From contig WASQ01000036.1 of the NCBI GenBank assembly GCA_009712185.1, positions 78,390 to 142,389 of the forward strand: a stretch of 64,000 nt of DNA, in the 5' to 3' direction. This DNA comes from Telmatospirillum sp. (GTDB lineage Bacteria; Pseudomonadota; Alphaproteobacteria; Rhodospirillales; Magnetospirillaceae). A program made the position numbers and the translations under genes. Positions 41,501 to 51,528 of the stretch are shown piece by piece. Each line of letters starts with the position of its first letter. The stretch's first letter is position 1. Below the pieces are notes generated by a model, which worked only from the letters and a program-made list of their open reading frames with translations, did no database searches and was not told the DNA's origin.

Positions 41501-43923
41501 CTGTCGGCCGTGTGAAAGCGCCCGGTGACGCTGGCCACGATGGGCAGGCGGGGCTGGCGGAATGTCAGAGAGGCCACCACCTCGCGGAATGCTCCCAGCA
41601 TCGGCTCGGTCGTCCGGGTATGGAAAGCGTGCGAGATCGCCAGATACTTGACCCTGACGCCACGGCTGGAGAACGCCTCGGAGACCGCCGTCACTTCTCC
41701 GTCGTCACCGGCGATCACGATGTCCTCGGGGCTGTTGACCGCCGCAATTTCGACACTGGAGGCGTCCAGATCCCGGATCTGCTCCAGAACCTCCGTCTCC
41801 GAGGCGTTGATGGCGAACATCTTGCCGCCGGCGGGAAGCAGCGCCTGTGCCAGCCGCCCTCTTGCCTCGACCAGACGGATGGCGTCGGCAAGGTCCAGCG
41901 CGTCGGCGAAGCATGCCGCCGCCACTTCGCCGAAACTGTGGCCCAACAAGGCCGCCGGACGGACGTCCCAATGGCGCCACAGCTCCGAGAGGCCGTATTC
42001 GACCGCGAAAATCGCGGGCTGGGTGTAGTGGGTCTGGGCGAGCTGCGCCTCGGCCTCGCGTCCCTCCGCAAAGATCAGATCGCGAAGCGACCGTCCGATC
42101 ATCGGATCAAGAATATCGGCGCATCTGTCGAGCGCGGCACGGAAGACGGGCTCCGTGGCGTAAAGCTCGCGCCCCATACCGGCATATTGCGATCCCTGGC
42201 CGGGAAACAGCAGTGCCAGAGGAGGCGTCACGCCAGGCTTCACAATCCCCTCGACCGCATTGGCGGGAAGTTTCCGGGCGGCGTAGGAGGCCAGTTGCGC
42301 CCGCAAGCTGTCCGGACGATCGGTCACCGCGGCGAACCGATGCTCCAAACGGGCCCGCCCGGTATTCGCGGTCAGGCAGATGTCAGCCAGCGGAATATCC
42401 GGGTTTTCAGCGATGAAGCGTTCGTAGCGCCCCGCGATCTGGCGGCGGGGGGCCTCTCCCCGGCCCGAAATGGTGATGACCTGCCAGGGTCTGGCAACCG
42501 TCGCGGCGGGCCGCGGTCGTGGCGGGGCCTCGCCGACCACCGCATGGGCGTTGGTGCCGGTGACACCGAAGGAATTGATCCCGGCGAACCGGGGCTTTTC
42601 CCCGGCCGGCCAGGGTGTCACCGCGGTCGGCACGTCGATGGTGAAACTGTCCCACTCGATCTTGGGATTGCGCCGCGTCAGATTGATGTGCGGGGGGACT
42701 TCGCCATGCTGGAGTGACAGAACCAGCTTGGTAAGGCCGGCGGCCCCGGCAACCGGTTCCAGATGACCGATATTGGTTTTGACCGATCCGACCAGCAGGG
42801 GCCGATCCCGGCCGGAACCGGTGCCGACCACGGTGTCCAGGGCCTTGAGCTCGATCGGATCGCCAAGATCTGTGCCGGTACCGTGAGCCTCGACATAGTC
42901 GATCTGGTCCGGGGACACCCGACCATCGGCCAGCGCCCGGGTGATGACATCCTGCTGGGCGTAGATGTTGGGGACCGTGATCCCGCTGCTGGGACCGTCG
43001 TGATTGATGGCGGTCCCCTGAATGACCGCCAGGATCGGATCCTGATCGCGGATCGCGTCCGCCAGACGCTTCAGGGTCAGGACCACGCACCCCTCCCCCC
43101 GTCCGTAGCCATTGGCGCCGGCATCGAAGGCCTTGCAGCGGCCATCCGGTGAGACCGCCCGCAGTTTGCTGACGAGAATGAAACCGTAGGGGGATAAAAT
43201 CAGACTGACGCCTCCGGCGAGGGCGAGATCGCTTTCGCCCTCACGCAGGCTCCGGCACGCCTGGTGAATGGCCACCAGCGACGAGGAGCAGGAGGTGTCG
43301 ATCAGGGCTGCCGGACCGTGGGTCCCCAGGGTGTAGGCGATGCGACCCGGAATAAAACTGATTTCGCCGAAGAACTGATAGGCATCGACGGTCGCCGGAT
43401 CGCAAAATTGCTGGCGCAGTCGCACATAGTCATTCGTGCTGGCGCCCATGAAGACTCCAAGACGGCTTCCTTTCAGGCTGTCGGGGGCGATGGCCGCGTT
43501 TTCCAGCGCCTCCCACGCCGTCTCCAGCGCGATGCGTTGTTGCGGATCCATGCCGGCGGCTTCCCGCGGGGAAAGGCCGAACAGTCCGGGATCGAACAGA
43601 TCCGGATCGTCGATGAACCCGCCCCGCATGACATAGGCCTTGCCGGGCTTGTCGGGGTCCGGATCGAAATAATCGGTACCGTAAAGGCGGTCGCGCGGCA
43701 TGTCGGTGATCGCATCCCCACCGGTGCGCAAAAGTCTCCAGAACCGCTTCGGGTTGTCGGCGCCGCCGGGAAGCCGGCATCCGATTCCCAGCACGGCAAT
43801 CGGCTGGTGTTTGTCGCCTGTCTCGATTCTGGCCTTCAGCTGGCGGATGGTGTCGACCGCCCGGGCAAGCCCGCGCCGCAATTCCTCCGTCGCCGAGGCT
43901 GTTTCCTGGGCATTTCCGTTCAT
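38512..43923 (-). CDS. pltC: Type I PKS, KS-AT-(DH-like)-KR-ACP (PltC-like)
   Basis: 1803 aa; KS DTSCSSS/HGTGT/TNIGH; AT GHSFG with HAFH; KR GGLGGIG and SYAAANQFLDSLA; ACP FGLNSLLV. Confidence 0.92.
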   Translation of the reverse strand: MNGNAQETASATEELRRGLARAVDTIRQLKARIETGDKHQPIAVLGIGCRLPGGADNPKRFWRLLRTGGDAITDMPRDRLYGTDYFDPDPDKPGKAYVMRGGFIDDPDLFDPGLFGLSPREAAGMDPQQRIALETAWEALENAAIAPDSLKGSRLGVFMGASTNDYVRLRQQFCDPATVDAYQFFGEISFIPGRIAYTLGTHGPAALIDTSCSSSLVAIHQACRSLREGESDLALAGGVSLILSPYGFILVSKLRAVSPDGRCKAFDAGANGYGRGEGCVVLTLKRLADAIRDQDPILAVIQGTAINHDGPSSGITVPNIYAQQDVITRALADGRVSPDQIDYVEAHGTGTDLGDPIELKALDTVVGTGSGRDRPLLVGSVKTNIGHLEPVAGAAGLTKLVLSLQHGEVPPHINLTRRNPKIEWDSFTIDVPTAVTPWPAGEKPRFAGINSFGVTGTNAHAVVGEAPPRPRPAATVARPWQVITISGRGEAPRRQIAGRYERFIAENPDIPLADICLTANTGRARLEHRFAAVTDRPDSLRAQLASYAARKLPANAVEGIVKPGVTPPLALLFPGQGSQYAGMGRELYATEPVFRAALDRCADILDPMIGRSLRDLIFAEGREAEAQLAQTHYTQPAIFAVEYGLSELWRHWDVRPAALLGHSFGEVAAACFADALDLADAIRLVEARGRLAQALLPAGGKMFAINASETEVLEQIRDLDASSVEIAAVNSPEDIVIAGDDGEVTAVSEAFSSRGVRVKYLAISHAFHTRTTEPMLGAFREVVASLTFRQPRLPIVASVTGRFHTADSLGDPDYWCRHTRQAVRFNDGVATLIESGIEVFLEVGADSVLLPMVGRHEAIAGKTVIASQTREDPGCRDIRMAAAKLFVAGIDLDWARIHDGDGAQRIAIPTYAFQHDRFWFDLPKRSGAGFSDHDGGEAGPVLPGRRVEAPDPVFTTTLDADDLLALGGREEDGLVVLPGYALGLLPTAAAAAISETGIGITIDSVAPVLALNRDDELSLHTVLTTLDEGGWRLRSHALSRAGARTGEGWQAVLDARLVPGLTVVADPLPTVSDQESQEVPDTLTGLGIGAIRRNGTDTLVEFADPVPAAAALDIALSAALAPPQTVTLSRVAALAGRSPMPAIRQVVVRGQPWRWGEIPACGATLYDRQGQPALALEGIALTEPPSVLRLADELPLPDIFYSLDWEERPRKADPADRPGRALIYPDRRGIARALADTLTARGWKARIWPGVDTDDGAPSADPADIAAALAEAYAPDGDQPTHLFFLPGLDLAAAGATTMAALAEGRSSGTEPAVAIVQALASLPTPPSVRLWIATEGAQPAGPAARPLQVTAAPLWGLGKAIALEHAEIWGGLVDLDPGDPDSHLALVDEVLRPDIEDLVAFRDGRRYVQRLNRWDPARLPSRPIRPSASGWYLITGGLGGIGLSIARWLIDAGASHIAITGRSALAEGPGSETDSKVQAVHKLRQSGAEIRYFAADVCSATDMDGVIGTLSASSGGLKGIFHAAGLSKPQDLIVADAATFAEVMRPKVEGAWLLHERTRDLDLDIFALFSTIACVWGSQHVASYAAANQFLDSLAHHRRALGLPALVVNWGLWAGGSHLFDEEVLKFLKSVGLKRMASERNIGALMRLLAGKETQMVVAGADWHRFKPLLEARGPRPLLEAIAVRSKVGPEPYTGSDILSRLEGAGPDDLLRIIDGYVWEQYANLLGVDVGKIKAKLEDGGSLMDFGLNSLLVMEMVSRCRKDLRLEIKARDFINCPGLQWPDFLVAAITEQHGAADLVAAQ

Positions 43924-43953
43924 TGCGTCCTCCTGTTCTTCGGCGCGCCAGGC

Positions 43954-46900
43954 TCAGACCCCGACCCCGTCCAGGTCCTGGAGTTCCCGGCTCAATGCAT
44001 CCAATAATTGATCGTCCGTCATGTCGCCGGCCGTTCCGGCGTTCCGGTCCTGGTCTTGAACCGGCCGTTCCACGATCCGGCTTCCCGCGGTGGGGCCGGC
44101 ATCCGTCGTGAAGGTGAAGCCGTCCTCGATCAACGCCGTCACCACGGCCTCGATCGATGTCCGTTCGAAGGCGAAGGTGCTGGGCAGCGACAATCCACTC
44201 AGCCGTTCCAACCGGGATCGCAGGTCCACGGCCATCATTGAGGTCATCCCCATGTCGAAGAATCCCCGCCGAACGTCGAGTTCGTCCGGCGCGTCGTAAC
44301 CGAAGACGTCGGCGATCACCTTGCGGACATGGTTCATCAGGCGGTGGCGGCGCAGCTCAGGGCTTAAGGCCTCGAGTTCCCGGCGCAGGCTTCCCTCGCC
44401 GGTGCCACCGTCCGGCCGTTGCCCCACCTGATCGAGAACCGGCCAGGGAAGGACGGCCTGATAGAGCGGCCTTAAGACGGCCCAGTCGACGGCTGCGATC
44501 CCGGCGCGTGCGGGCCCGTTCCAGACCAGCCGGTCGAGGCAGGCCAGGGCGGTCTCATCCTTCAGCGGGTCGAGGCCGCTCTGGCGCATCAGGCGCAGGT
44601 CGTCAGGCCGGTTGCGAACAGCGCGGTCCCACTGTGTCCAGGCGATGGACACCGAAGGACGGCCGGATCCACGGCGGGTCTCGGCCAGGGCATCGGCGAA
44701 GGCATCCACGGCGGCGGCACGCCCCATGCCCATACCGCCCCACAGCGCGGCGGCACTGCCGAAGGTTGCGAAAAGGCGGATGGGATCGGATCGCGTCAGG
44801 CGGTGCAAAGCCACGACAACGCCCGCACGGCGCTTCAGCGTCTCCGCCATGGCCGTTTCGGACATCGACGCCAGAGGTGTCATGGTCCAGTCATGCCCAC
44901 CGTGAATGACGCCGACGATGGGCCCTCCCGCCCTGAGACGGGCGATTTCACCCGCCAGCGCCTCCCGATCATCAGGACTGATCTCAAGTCTTTCGATCAG
45001 AGGACCGCCCGCATCCGCGCTGGCAACAGACGGATCCCCCCCGAGCAGCGCGACCCGTCCGACGCCGGTCCCGGCCAGCCATTGCAGGATCGGCGGGGCA
45101 AGGTCCGGCGCCGCATCATGAAGGATGACACACCCGTCCTTCGGCAGGGTGTCGTGGCGCGGCGGCGGGGCAACCTGTTCCACCACCTGGGCCGCCCGAA
45201 GGGTGCCGTCGCGTAACAAAAGATGATCATGTGGCAGGTCGGCAGCCAGCAGATCGGCCAGAAGCCGAAGATTGCGGCCATCGCTCAGATCGATGTCGGC
45301 GACGCCACGCCACCAGGCCGGATGTTCAAGACCGAAGCAGCGGACAAGCCCCCAGATCGATGCCGCCGCCGGCCGGCTGGCCGGACCATCCGCCTCAACG
45401 GCCTGTTCGGTCAGAAACAGGATCGGCTTCCCGCTGTCGCGGATGGCCGACGCCGCGCGGGACAGAGCCAGAATATCGGCGATCCGCGGCAACAGTCCGC
45501 CGGTCGGATCATCGGGCAGCCCGTCGGGCAGGCCGAGGCCGGCGGCGTGCAGGACGCCCTGGCATCTGGGATCCATGGCCTGTTCGCGCAGGAGACGTTG
45601 CAGACGCCGATCGGCTGCCGGGTCCCAATGGCCGTCCGGCGTTCCCTGCGACCGTTCTTCCGCCACGGTCCGGATCATGACGCCCCGGGTCGCCGCGGCC
45701 GCCACCAGCGGTCGTGCGAGGTCCTCGCGGTCACCGATCAACAGCCAGAATCCCGCTGGTGTCGCCGGTGGGACCGGCTGGTCCAGGTCCCACCATGCCA
45801 GGGTATAAGTCCGCGCCTCCGGTCCCGCGGCGTCCGTGCCCGTGCCGGTAATCGTGCCGGTAATCGTCTCCGTAGTGGTGTCCGCGCATGAGGGACTGCC
45901 GGCATGCGCGGACAGACCGGACAGGACCAACAGGATCGTCCCGTCGCCGGCCTCGACGGCCAGAGTGCCGTCCCGCCGGTGGCGAACCGCGAGGGCGCCA
46001 TCGGGGACGCCATTCCCGACGGTCAGGCCGGAGCAGACGCCCCCATTCCGGTTGAAATCGGCGGCCAGCAGATCCACCGAGGCTTCGATGAGAGCGATCC
46101 GCCGTTCCCGCGCCGTCAGGCCGTCGGGAATGGCGATGGTGCCGTCATGGTGGCCGGGATCCCCTGGATGGTCGTGATCCCTCTGCTCGCCGAAGTCCCG
46201 GGGCGTCACGGCGTCCACCTGAGCGATCAGGCAGGGCTGCCATCCGCTGTCCGGAAGGCTGCGGTCAATACGGATCGCGACCGGCCGATCGTCCTTCAGC
46301 TCCAGACGCAGATGCAGCGCGAGCCGGTCGGTCAGGCCGATATCCGGTCCGGGAGAAATCCACAGCTCCAGCATCTGCCGCTGCAATGTTCCGCAAGCTT
46401 TTGCCATCGCGGCAAGGGCCAGTTCGGCCAGCGCCGCCGGTCGCAACCGACGGCCGGTTCCCGAGAGGCTGAACAACTGGGAATCATCGCCGCAGGGTCC
46501 GGTCCAGCCGATACCGTCGCCATCCGTCAGCGGCGGCTCCCGCAGGAGAGGGCATGACCGGCCGGTGTCCCGCGATTCTCCGGTCCCGGCGACCAATACC
46601 GGGGTTGCCGGGGCGATCCAATAGGATTGCGGTTCCCACGGATTGGTGGGGAGATCCGCAACCGGGCCCGGCAGGGGCCAAAGCTCGCGCCAGTCCACCT
46701 CCATTCCGGCGAGAAAGCGGCCCACCAGGGCGGCCGTCCGCCCCGTCCTGCCGTTTTCGGGTATCGGGCGACCGTCCAGCCAATTCTCCAGCGCTGCCGC
46801 CAGGTCATCCGGACGGGATCCCCAGACAGCCAGCCGTTGAGGGAGCTGGGCGCGCCCTCTTGCCGCGGTCCGGCAGACCGCGCCGGCATCCGGCTGCGTC

Positions 46901-49900
46901 TCGCGCAGCCATCGGGCGATTTGAAGCGCGTGAGTTCTAAGGGCCGTCGGAGTCCTGGCCGACAACACCAGAGGCAGATCGGCCCCGGCCGTCTCAGGAA
47001 AGGACGCTGCGGACAAGGACGACGAAGCGGCGCCGTCATCATGTCCCGCGATCACCACATGAACATTGGTCCCGGTGAATCCGAATGCGCTGATTCCGGC
47101 CAGGCGTTCCGCCGGCTGCCCGGCCCAGGGTTCGACGGTCGTCGGGACGCGAACCTTGAGCGCGGTCCAGTCCACGCGGCGATTGGGCGTTTCGAAAGCC
47201 GGATGGGGTGGCAGAACGCCTTTCTGGACACAGAGGCAGGCCTTGATGAAAGCGGCGATGCCGGCCGCGGCTTCCAGATGGCCGATATTGCTTTTCAGGG
47301 CGCCGATCCGCAGGGGATTGCGCGGATCTCGTCCCGTTCCATAAACCGCGTCCATGGCCTGGATTTCGATCGGATCCCCGAGCACGGTGCCAGTGCCATG
47401 CGACTCGACATAGCCGATCTCGGCCGGTTTGCGGTTGGCGGCGGCAAGGCTGTCGCGGATCAGAGCCTGCTGCGCCGGTCCGTTGGGAACGGTCAGGCCG
47501 GCGCTGGGGCCGTCATGATTGACGGCCGATCCCAGGATGGTGGCGATGATCCGATCCCCGTCGGCAATCGCCCGTGCCAGAGGTTTCAGCACAACGACGC
47601 CGCAGCCTTCGCCCCGCCCGTAACCGTCCGCACTGTCATCGAATGTTTTGCACCGTCCGTCGGGGGCCAGAGCCCCCGCATCGCCCATGGATCGGAAAAT
47701 AGCGGGGGATGCGATCACATTGACGCCGCCTGCCATCGCGAGATCGCATTCGCCCTTGAGGAGGGACTGGCAGGCCAGGTGAATGGCCGTCAAGGAGGAG
47801 GAGCATGCGGTGTCCACCGTCAGGCTGGGGCCCTGAAGCCCGAGACTGTGGGAAAGGCGGCCGGAGACCGCCGAAAAGGAGGTCCCTGTTCCCCAGTAGG
47901 CATCGATCCGGCCGGGATCGGCCGCGATCCGGAGATCATAGTCGTGTGAGTTGACGCCGGCGAAAACCCCCGTTCGGCTGCCCTGAAGCCGGTCGGGGGC
48001 GATGCCCGCGCGTTCCAGCGCCTCCCAGGCGACGGTCAGAAACAGACGCTGCTGCGGGTCGAGCCGGAGCGCCTCCTTCGGTGAAATCTGGAAAAAGTCC
48101 GCGTCGAAAGCCCCCGGATCGTCGAGGAAACCGGCATGGTCCGGGAAGCGCCCGTTTCCCGCCTCCGGGTAGTCCGCATCCGCCCAACGTCCACCCGGGA
48201 TGGAGCGAACCGCGATCCGACCCTGCTCAAGAAGGGACCAGAAGGCGTCCGGGGTGTCGGCCTCCGGAAAACGGCAGCCAATGCCGATCACAGCCACGAC
48301 AGGGTCGGGCGCCAAGGTGTCCCGGCGCCCGTCGGCGCCCGTTGCAACCGTGACCGGAGGGGATTCGGCCCCCTGTTCCGGGGTTGAAAGAGCCAGTTTT
48401 TCCGCGATGAACGCCGCCAGCCGATGCACCGTCGGGAAATCGAACCCGATCGTGGCCGGCAGGCCGCAGCCGAACCGGGCCTGGAGAGCCTGCCGCAATT
48501 CCACCAGCATGATGGAGGTCAGGCCCAGTTCAAAAAAGCCGCGTCCCCTGTCCACCGGCATCGCCTCGTCGAGGCCGAGAAGGTCCCGCAGCACCGTGTC
48601 GATCGCCGCTTCGATGGCGTCGACCGTGACAGGTGCCGCAGCCGGCCTGGCCGGTCCATCCCGCATGGGCGCGGGGCGCGGGGTGCCGGCCGTGGGGGTT
48701 ATGCCGCCAGCCTCCGCAAGAACCCGGCCGGTGCGGTCAAGGATCCGCACCTCGGCGACGAGTTGCGACAGGTCCATCGCGGCGGGCGCGCGGTCCGGCG
48801 CGTCGAACCAGAAACGGCGATGCTGCCAGGGATAGGACGGCAGGCCGGTCAGCCGGCCGGCCGGATGGACGGCATTCCAGTCGATGTGTGCGCCGCCGGC
48901 ATGAAGACCCGCCAGGGCGGCGGCAACCGTTTCCAACCCCGCCCTCCCCCTGACCAGGGCGCTGGCGACATGGCCGTTCAGGGCCTTTTCCTGCAGGCAT
49001 TGCGTGACCGGTGGCGCCAGAACCGCATGGGGACCGATTTCCAGGAACAGCCGGTGGCCTTTGGCCGTCAGCCGGTCGATCGCGTCGCGGAAGCGGACGG
49101 GCTGGCGGATGTTGTCGGCCCAATAGGCGGCGTCGCCAACAGGCGTGCCGTCCGGACCGTGGCAACTCGATATCCAGGAAATCTCCGCCCCGGAGGGGGA
49201 AAGTCCCTTCAGGCGTTCGATCAGGGGCGCCCGATAGGGCTCCATCTGGCGGCTGTGAAAGGCGTAGGCACCGGGAAGCAGCAACGCGAAAACGGTCTGG
49301 CGGGTCAGGTCGGCCGCCAGGGCCGTGAGAGTCTCCTCCGGTCCGGCAAGAACCACCGAGGCCGGACTGTTGAACGCCGCGACATCAAGGTCGGGATAGC
49401 GGGACAGCACCTCGGCAAGGGCGTCTCCCGCCAGGGCGGTGGCGAGCATCCGCCCGCTGCCGGCGCTGTCGCGCATCACATCCGCGCGGTGGAAGATCAC
49501 TCTGACGCCGGTCTCGAGGTCCAGCACGCCCGCGCACCAGGCCGCCGCGACCTCGCCCATCGAGTGGCCGACGACCGCCGCCGGTGTGACGCCCCAGGCG
49601 CGGAACCGCTCTGTCAGCGCGGCCTGGAGGGCGAAGATGACCGGTTGGGCGATTTCGGTCCGGGACAGGCGGGAACTGTCGGCAGGGCGGCGTAATTCCT
49701 CCTCGATCCGCCAGTCGGTCAGCTTGGCCATTTCCGCGTCGCATCGACGGATGGTGGCCGCGAAGACCGGATCCTGGTCCAGAAGGTCGACAGCAACACC
49801 CGCCCATTGCGCCCCCTGCCCGGTAAAAACGAACACGGGGCGCAGTTCCTCGTCATCGTCCGGGGTTTCCGCTGCCCTCGGCGCGGCCTCGGCGATTTTC

Positions 49901-51474
49901 CGCAGATCCGCGGCAAGCGAGGCGCTATCGCGGCCGATCGCGACGGCGCGATAGGACCAGTGGTCCCGTCGGCAGGCCGCAGTATGCAAAATGTCGGGAA
50001 GATCCTCCGCTGGCGCCGATTCGATCCGGTCGGCATAGCGAAGGGCCTGGGCGCGCAGTGCCTCGACGGATCGCGCCGAGACAGGAACCATGGCCGGCCA
50101 GGGTGTCCGCGCCGGCAACAGTCCGGCCTGCTCGCCGGAAGGGGGGGGCGCCGACGCCGGGGGCGCGGACAGGATCACGTGAACATTGGTGCCGCTGAGG
50201 CCGAACGCGCTGATTCCGGCCATCCGGACTGACACGCGGTCGGGCGCGCGGTCAGGCCAGGGGCGCAGTTCGCGGGTCACGGCGATGGGCGCCTTGTCCC
50301 AATCGATGGCGGGCGTCTGCCGGTGCAGATGGATCTGCGGCGGGATTTCGCCATGGCGTATCGCGGCAACGAGCTTGATCAGTCCCGCCACTCCGGCTGC
50401 GGCGTCCATATGGCCGAAATTGGCCTTCAGCGACCCCACCAGCAGTTTCTCGTCACGTCCCCGGAAGACCTGGCACAACGCATCCAGTTCGATGGGATCG
50501 CCAAGCGGCGTGCCGGTTCCGTGCGCCTCGACATAATCGATGTCGCGGGGCTGCACATGAGCCGCGGCCAGGGCGGCGCGGATGACGGCAACCTGCGCAT
50601 TTCCGTTGGGGACAGTCTGGCCGGCGCTGGCGCCGTCGTGATTGACGGCGGATCCCCGAATGACGGCACGGATTTCATCGCCATCGGCCAGCGCATCGCA
50701 GAGACGCTTCAGAACGACAATGCCGCAGCCCTCTCCGCGAACGATGCCATCGGCCCCGGCGTCAAAAACATGGCAGCGGCCGGTTGGCGAGATGGCCCGG
50801 ACCTGGCTCATGAAGACGGTCAGATCGGGGGCGAGCATCAGATTGACGCCGCCGGCCAGGGCAAGATCGGACTCGCGCGCCGCCAGAGACCGGCAGGCCA
50901 GATGAAGTGCCACCAGCGACGAGGAGCAGGCCGTCGAGACGGTCAGTGCCGGGCCGTGTGCCCCCAGATGGTAGGACAGACGTCCGGCGCCAAAGCTGAA
51001 TTCCTTACCCGTCGCATAATAGGGGTTGATGCCGTCGACGCCGGCTTGACGGGAATGCAGCGCCAGATAGTCCATGCTCAACATACCGGTGAAGACGCCG
51101 GTTCTGCTGCCGCGAAGGCTCTGGACCGGAAGGCCCGCGTCCGCGAGGCTTTCCCAGGCCACTTCGAGAAGCAGCCGCTGTTGCGGATCCAGTTCCTTCG
51201 CTTCGCTTGGAGAGAAGCCGAAGAAGGCGGCGTCAAAGCCGTCGATGCGGTCCAGAAAAGCGCCTTCCCGGCAATAGGTCGTCCCGGGACGGCCGGCTTC
51301 GGCATCATAAATGGCGTCCGCGTCCCAGCGGTCGGCGGGAACTGCGCCGACCGCGTCAACACCGTCGCGCAGGAGCCGCCACAGATCCTCTCCCGTCCCC
51401 GCTCCCTTTGGGAAACGGCATCCGGTGCCGATGATGGCGATCGGTTCGTATGGCAGGGGCAGGCTCGCATCCAT
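43954..51474 (-). CDS. pltB: Type I PKS, KS-AT-ACP-KS-(no AT)-(degenerate KR)-ACP (PltB-like)
   Basis: 2506 aa; two KS (both TACSSS/HGTGT/NxGH), one AT (GHSMG), ACPs LGLTSIM and MGMTSMM; second module lacks AT. Confidence 0.92.
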   Translation of the reverse strand: MDASLPLPYEPIAIIGTGCRFPKGAGTGEDLWRLLRDGVDAVGAVPADRWDADAIYDAEAGRPGTTYCREGAFLDRIDGFDAAFFGFSPSEAKELDPQQRLLLEVAWESLADAGLPVQSLRGSRTGVFTGMLSMDYLALHSRQAGVDGINPYYATGKEFSFGAGRLSYHLGAHGPALTVSTACSSSLVALHLACRSLAARESDLALAGGVNLMLAPDLTVFMSQVRAISPTGRCHVFDAGADGIVRGEGCGIVVLKRLCDALADGDEIRAVIRGSAVNHDGASAGQTVPNGNAQVAVIRAALAAAHVQPRDIDYVEAHGTGTPLGDPIELDALCQVFRGRDEKLLVGSLKANFGHMDAAAGVAGLIKLVAAIRHGEIPPQIHLHRQTPAIDWDKAPIAVTRELRPWPDRAPDRVSVRMAGISAFGLSGTNVHVILSAPPASAPPPSGEQAGLLPARTPWPAMVPVSARSVEALRAQALRYADRIESAPAEDLPDILHTAACRRDHWSYRAVAIGRDSASLAADLRKIAEAAPRAAETPDDDEELRPVFVFTGQGAQWAGVAVDLLDQDPVFAATIRRCDAEMAKLTDWRIEEELRRPADSSRLSRTEIAQPVIFALQAALTERFRAWGVTPAAVVGHSMGEVAAAWCAGVLDLETGVRVIFHRADVMRDSAGSGRMLATALAGDALAEVLSRYPDLDVAAFNSPASVVLAGPEETLTALAADLTRQTVFALLLPGAYAFHSRQMEPYRAPLIERLKGLSPSGAEISWISSCHGPDGTPVGDAAYWADNIRQPVRFRDAIDRLTAKGHRLFLEIGPHAVLAPPVTQCLQEKALNGHVASALVRGRAGLETVAAALAGLHAGGAHIDWNAVHPAGRLTGLPSYPWQHRRFWFDAPDRAPAAMDLSQLVAEVRILDRTGRVLAEAGGITPTAGTPRPAPMRDGPARPAAAPVTVDAIEAAIDTVLRDLLGLDEAMPVDRGRGFFELGLTSIMLVELRQALQARFGCGLPATIGFDFPTVHRLAAFIAEKLALSTPEQGAESPPVTVATGADGRRDTLAPDPVVAVIGIGCRFPEADTPDAFWSLLEQGRIAVRSIPGGRWADADYPEAGNGRFPDHAGFLDDPGAFDADFFQISPKEALRLDPQQRLFLTVAWEALERAGIAPDRLQGSRTGVFAGVNSHDYDLRIAADPGRIDAYWGTGTSFSAVSGRLSHSLGLQGPSLTVDTACSSSLTAIHLACQSLLKGECDLAMAGGVNVIASPAIFRSMGDAGALAPDGRCKTFDDSADGYGRGEGCGVVVLKPLARAIADGDRIIATILGSAVNHDGPSAGLTVPNGPAQQALIRDSLAAANRKPAEIGYVESHGTGTVLGDPIEIQAMDAVYGTGRDPRNPLRIGALKSNIGHLEAAAGIAAFIKACLCVQKGVLPPHPAFETPNRRVDWTALKVRVPTTVEPWAGQPAERLAGISAFGFTGTNVHVVIAGHDDGAASSSLSAASFPETAGADLPLVLSARTPTALRTHALQIARWLRETQPDAGAVCRTAARGRAQLPQRLAVWGSRPDDLAAALENWLDGRPIPENGRTGRTAALVGRFLAGMEVDWRELWPLPGPVADLPTNPWEPQSYWIAPATPVLVAGTGESRDTGRSCPLLREPPLTDGDGIGWTGPCGDDSQLFSLSGTGRRLRPAALAELALAAMAKACGTLQRQMLELWISPGPDIGLTDRLALHLRLELKDDRPVAIRIDRSLPDSGWQPCLIAQVDAVTPRDFGEQRDHDHPGDPGHHDGTIAIPDGLTARERRIALIEASVDLLAADFNRNGGVCSGLTVGNGVPDGALAVRHRRDGTLAVEAGDGTILLVLSGLSAHAGSPSCADTTTETITGTITGTGTDAAGPEARTYTLAWWDLDQPVPPATPAGFWLLIGDREDLARPLVAAAATRGVMIRTVAEERSQGTPDGHWDPAADRRLQRLLREQAMDPRCQGVLHAAGLGLPDGLPDDPTGGLLPRIADILALSRAASAIRDSGKPILFLTEQAVEADGPASRPAAASIWGLVRCFGLEHPAWWRGVADIDLSDGRNLRLLADLLAADLPHDHLLLRDGTLRAAQVVEQVAPPPRHDTLPKDGCVILHDAAPDLAPPILQWLAGTGVGRVALLGGDPSVASADAGGPLIERLEISPDDREALAGEIARLRAGGPIVGVIHGGHDWTMTPLASMSETAMAETLKRRAGVVVALHRLTRSDPIRLFATFGSAAALWGGMGMGRAAAVDAFADALAETRRGSGRPSVSIAWTQWDRAVRNRPDDLRLMRQSGLDPLKDETALACLDRLVWNGPARAGIAAVDWAVLRPLYQAVLPWPVLDQVGQRPDGGTGEGSLRRELEALSPELRRHRLMNHVRKVIADVFGYDAPDELDVRRGFFDMGMTSMMAVDLRSRLERLSGLSLPSTFAFERTSIEAVVTALIEDGFTFTTDAGPTAGSRIVERPVQDQDRNAGTAGDMTDDQLLDALSRELQDLDGVGV

Positions 51475-51528
51475 GGCGGTTCTCCGCTGGTTCTTGACGG
51501 TGCCTTAGAGGGAACGGTCCGGTCCGGC

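Noticed and set aside
38425-42717. 1430-aa plus-strand ORF antisense to the PltC-like PKS
   Set aside because: Shadow ORF from third-position GC bias; low-complexity composition and no recognisable domains.
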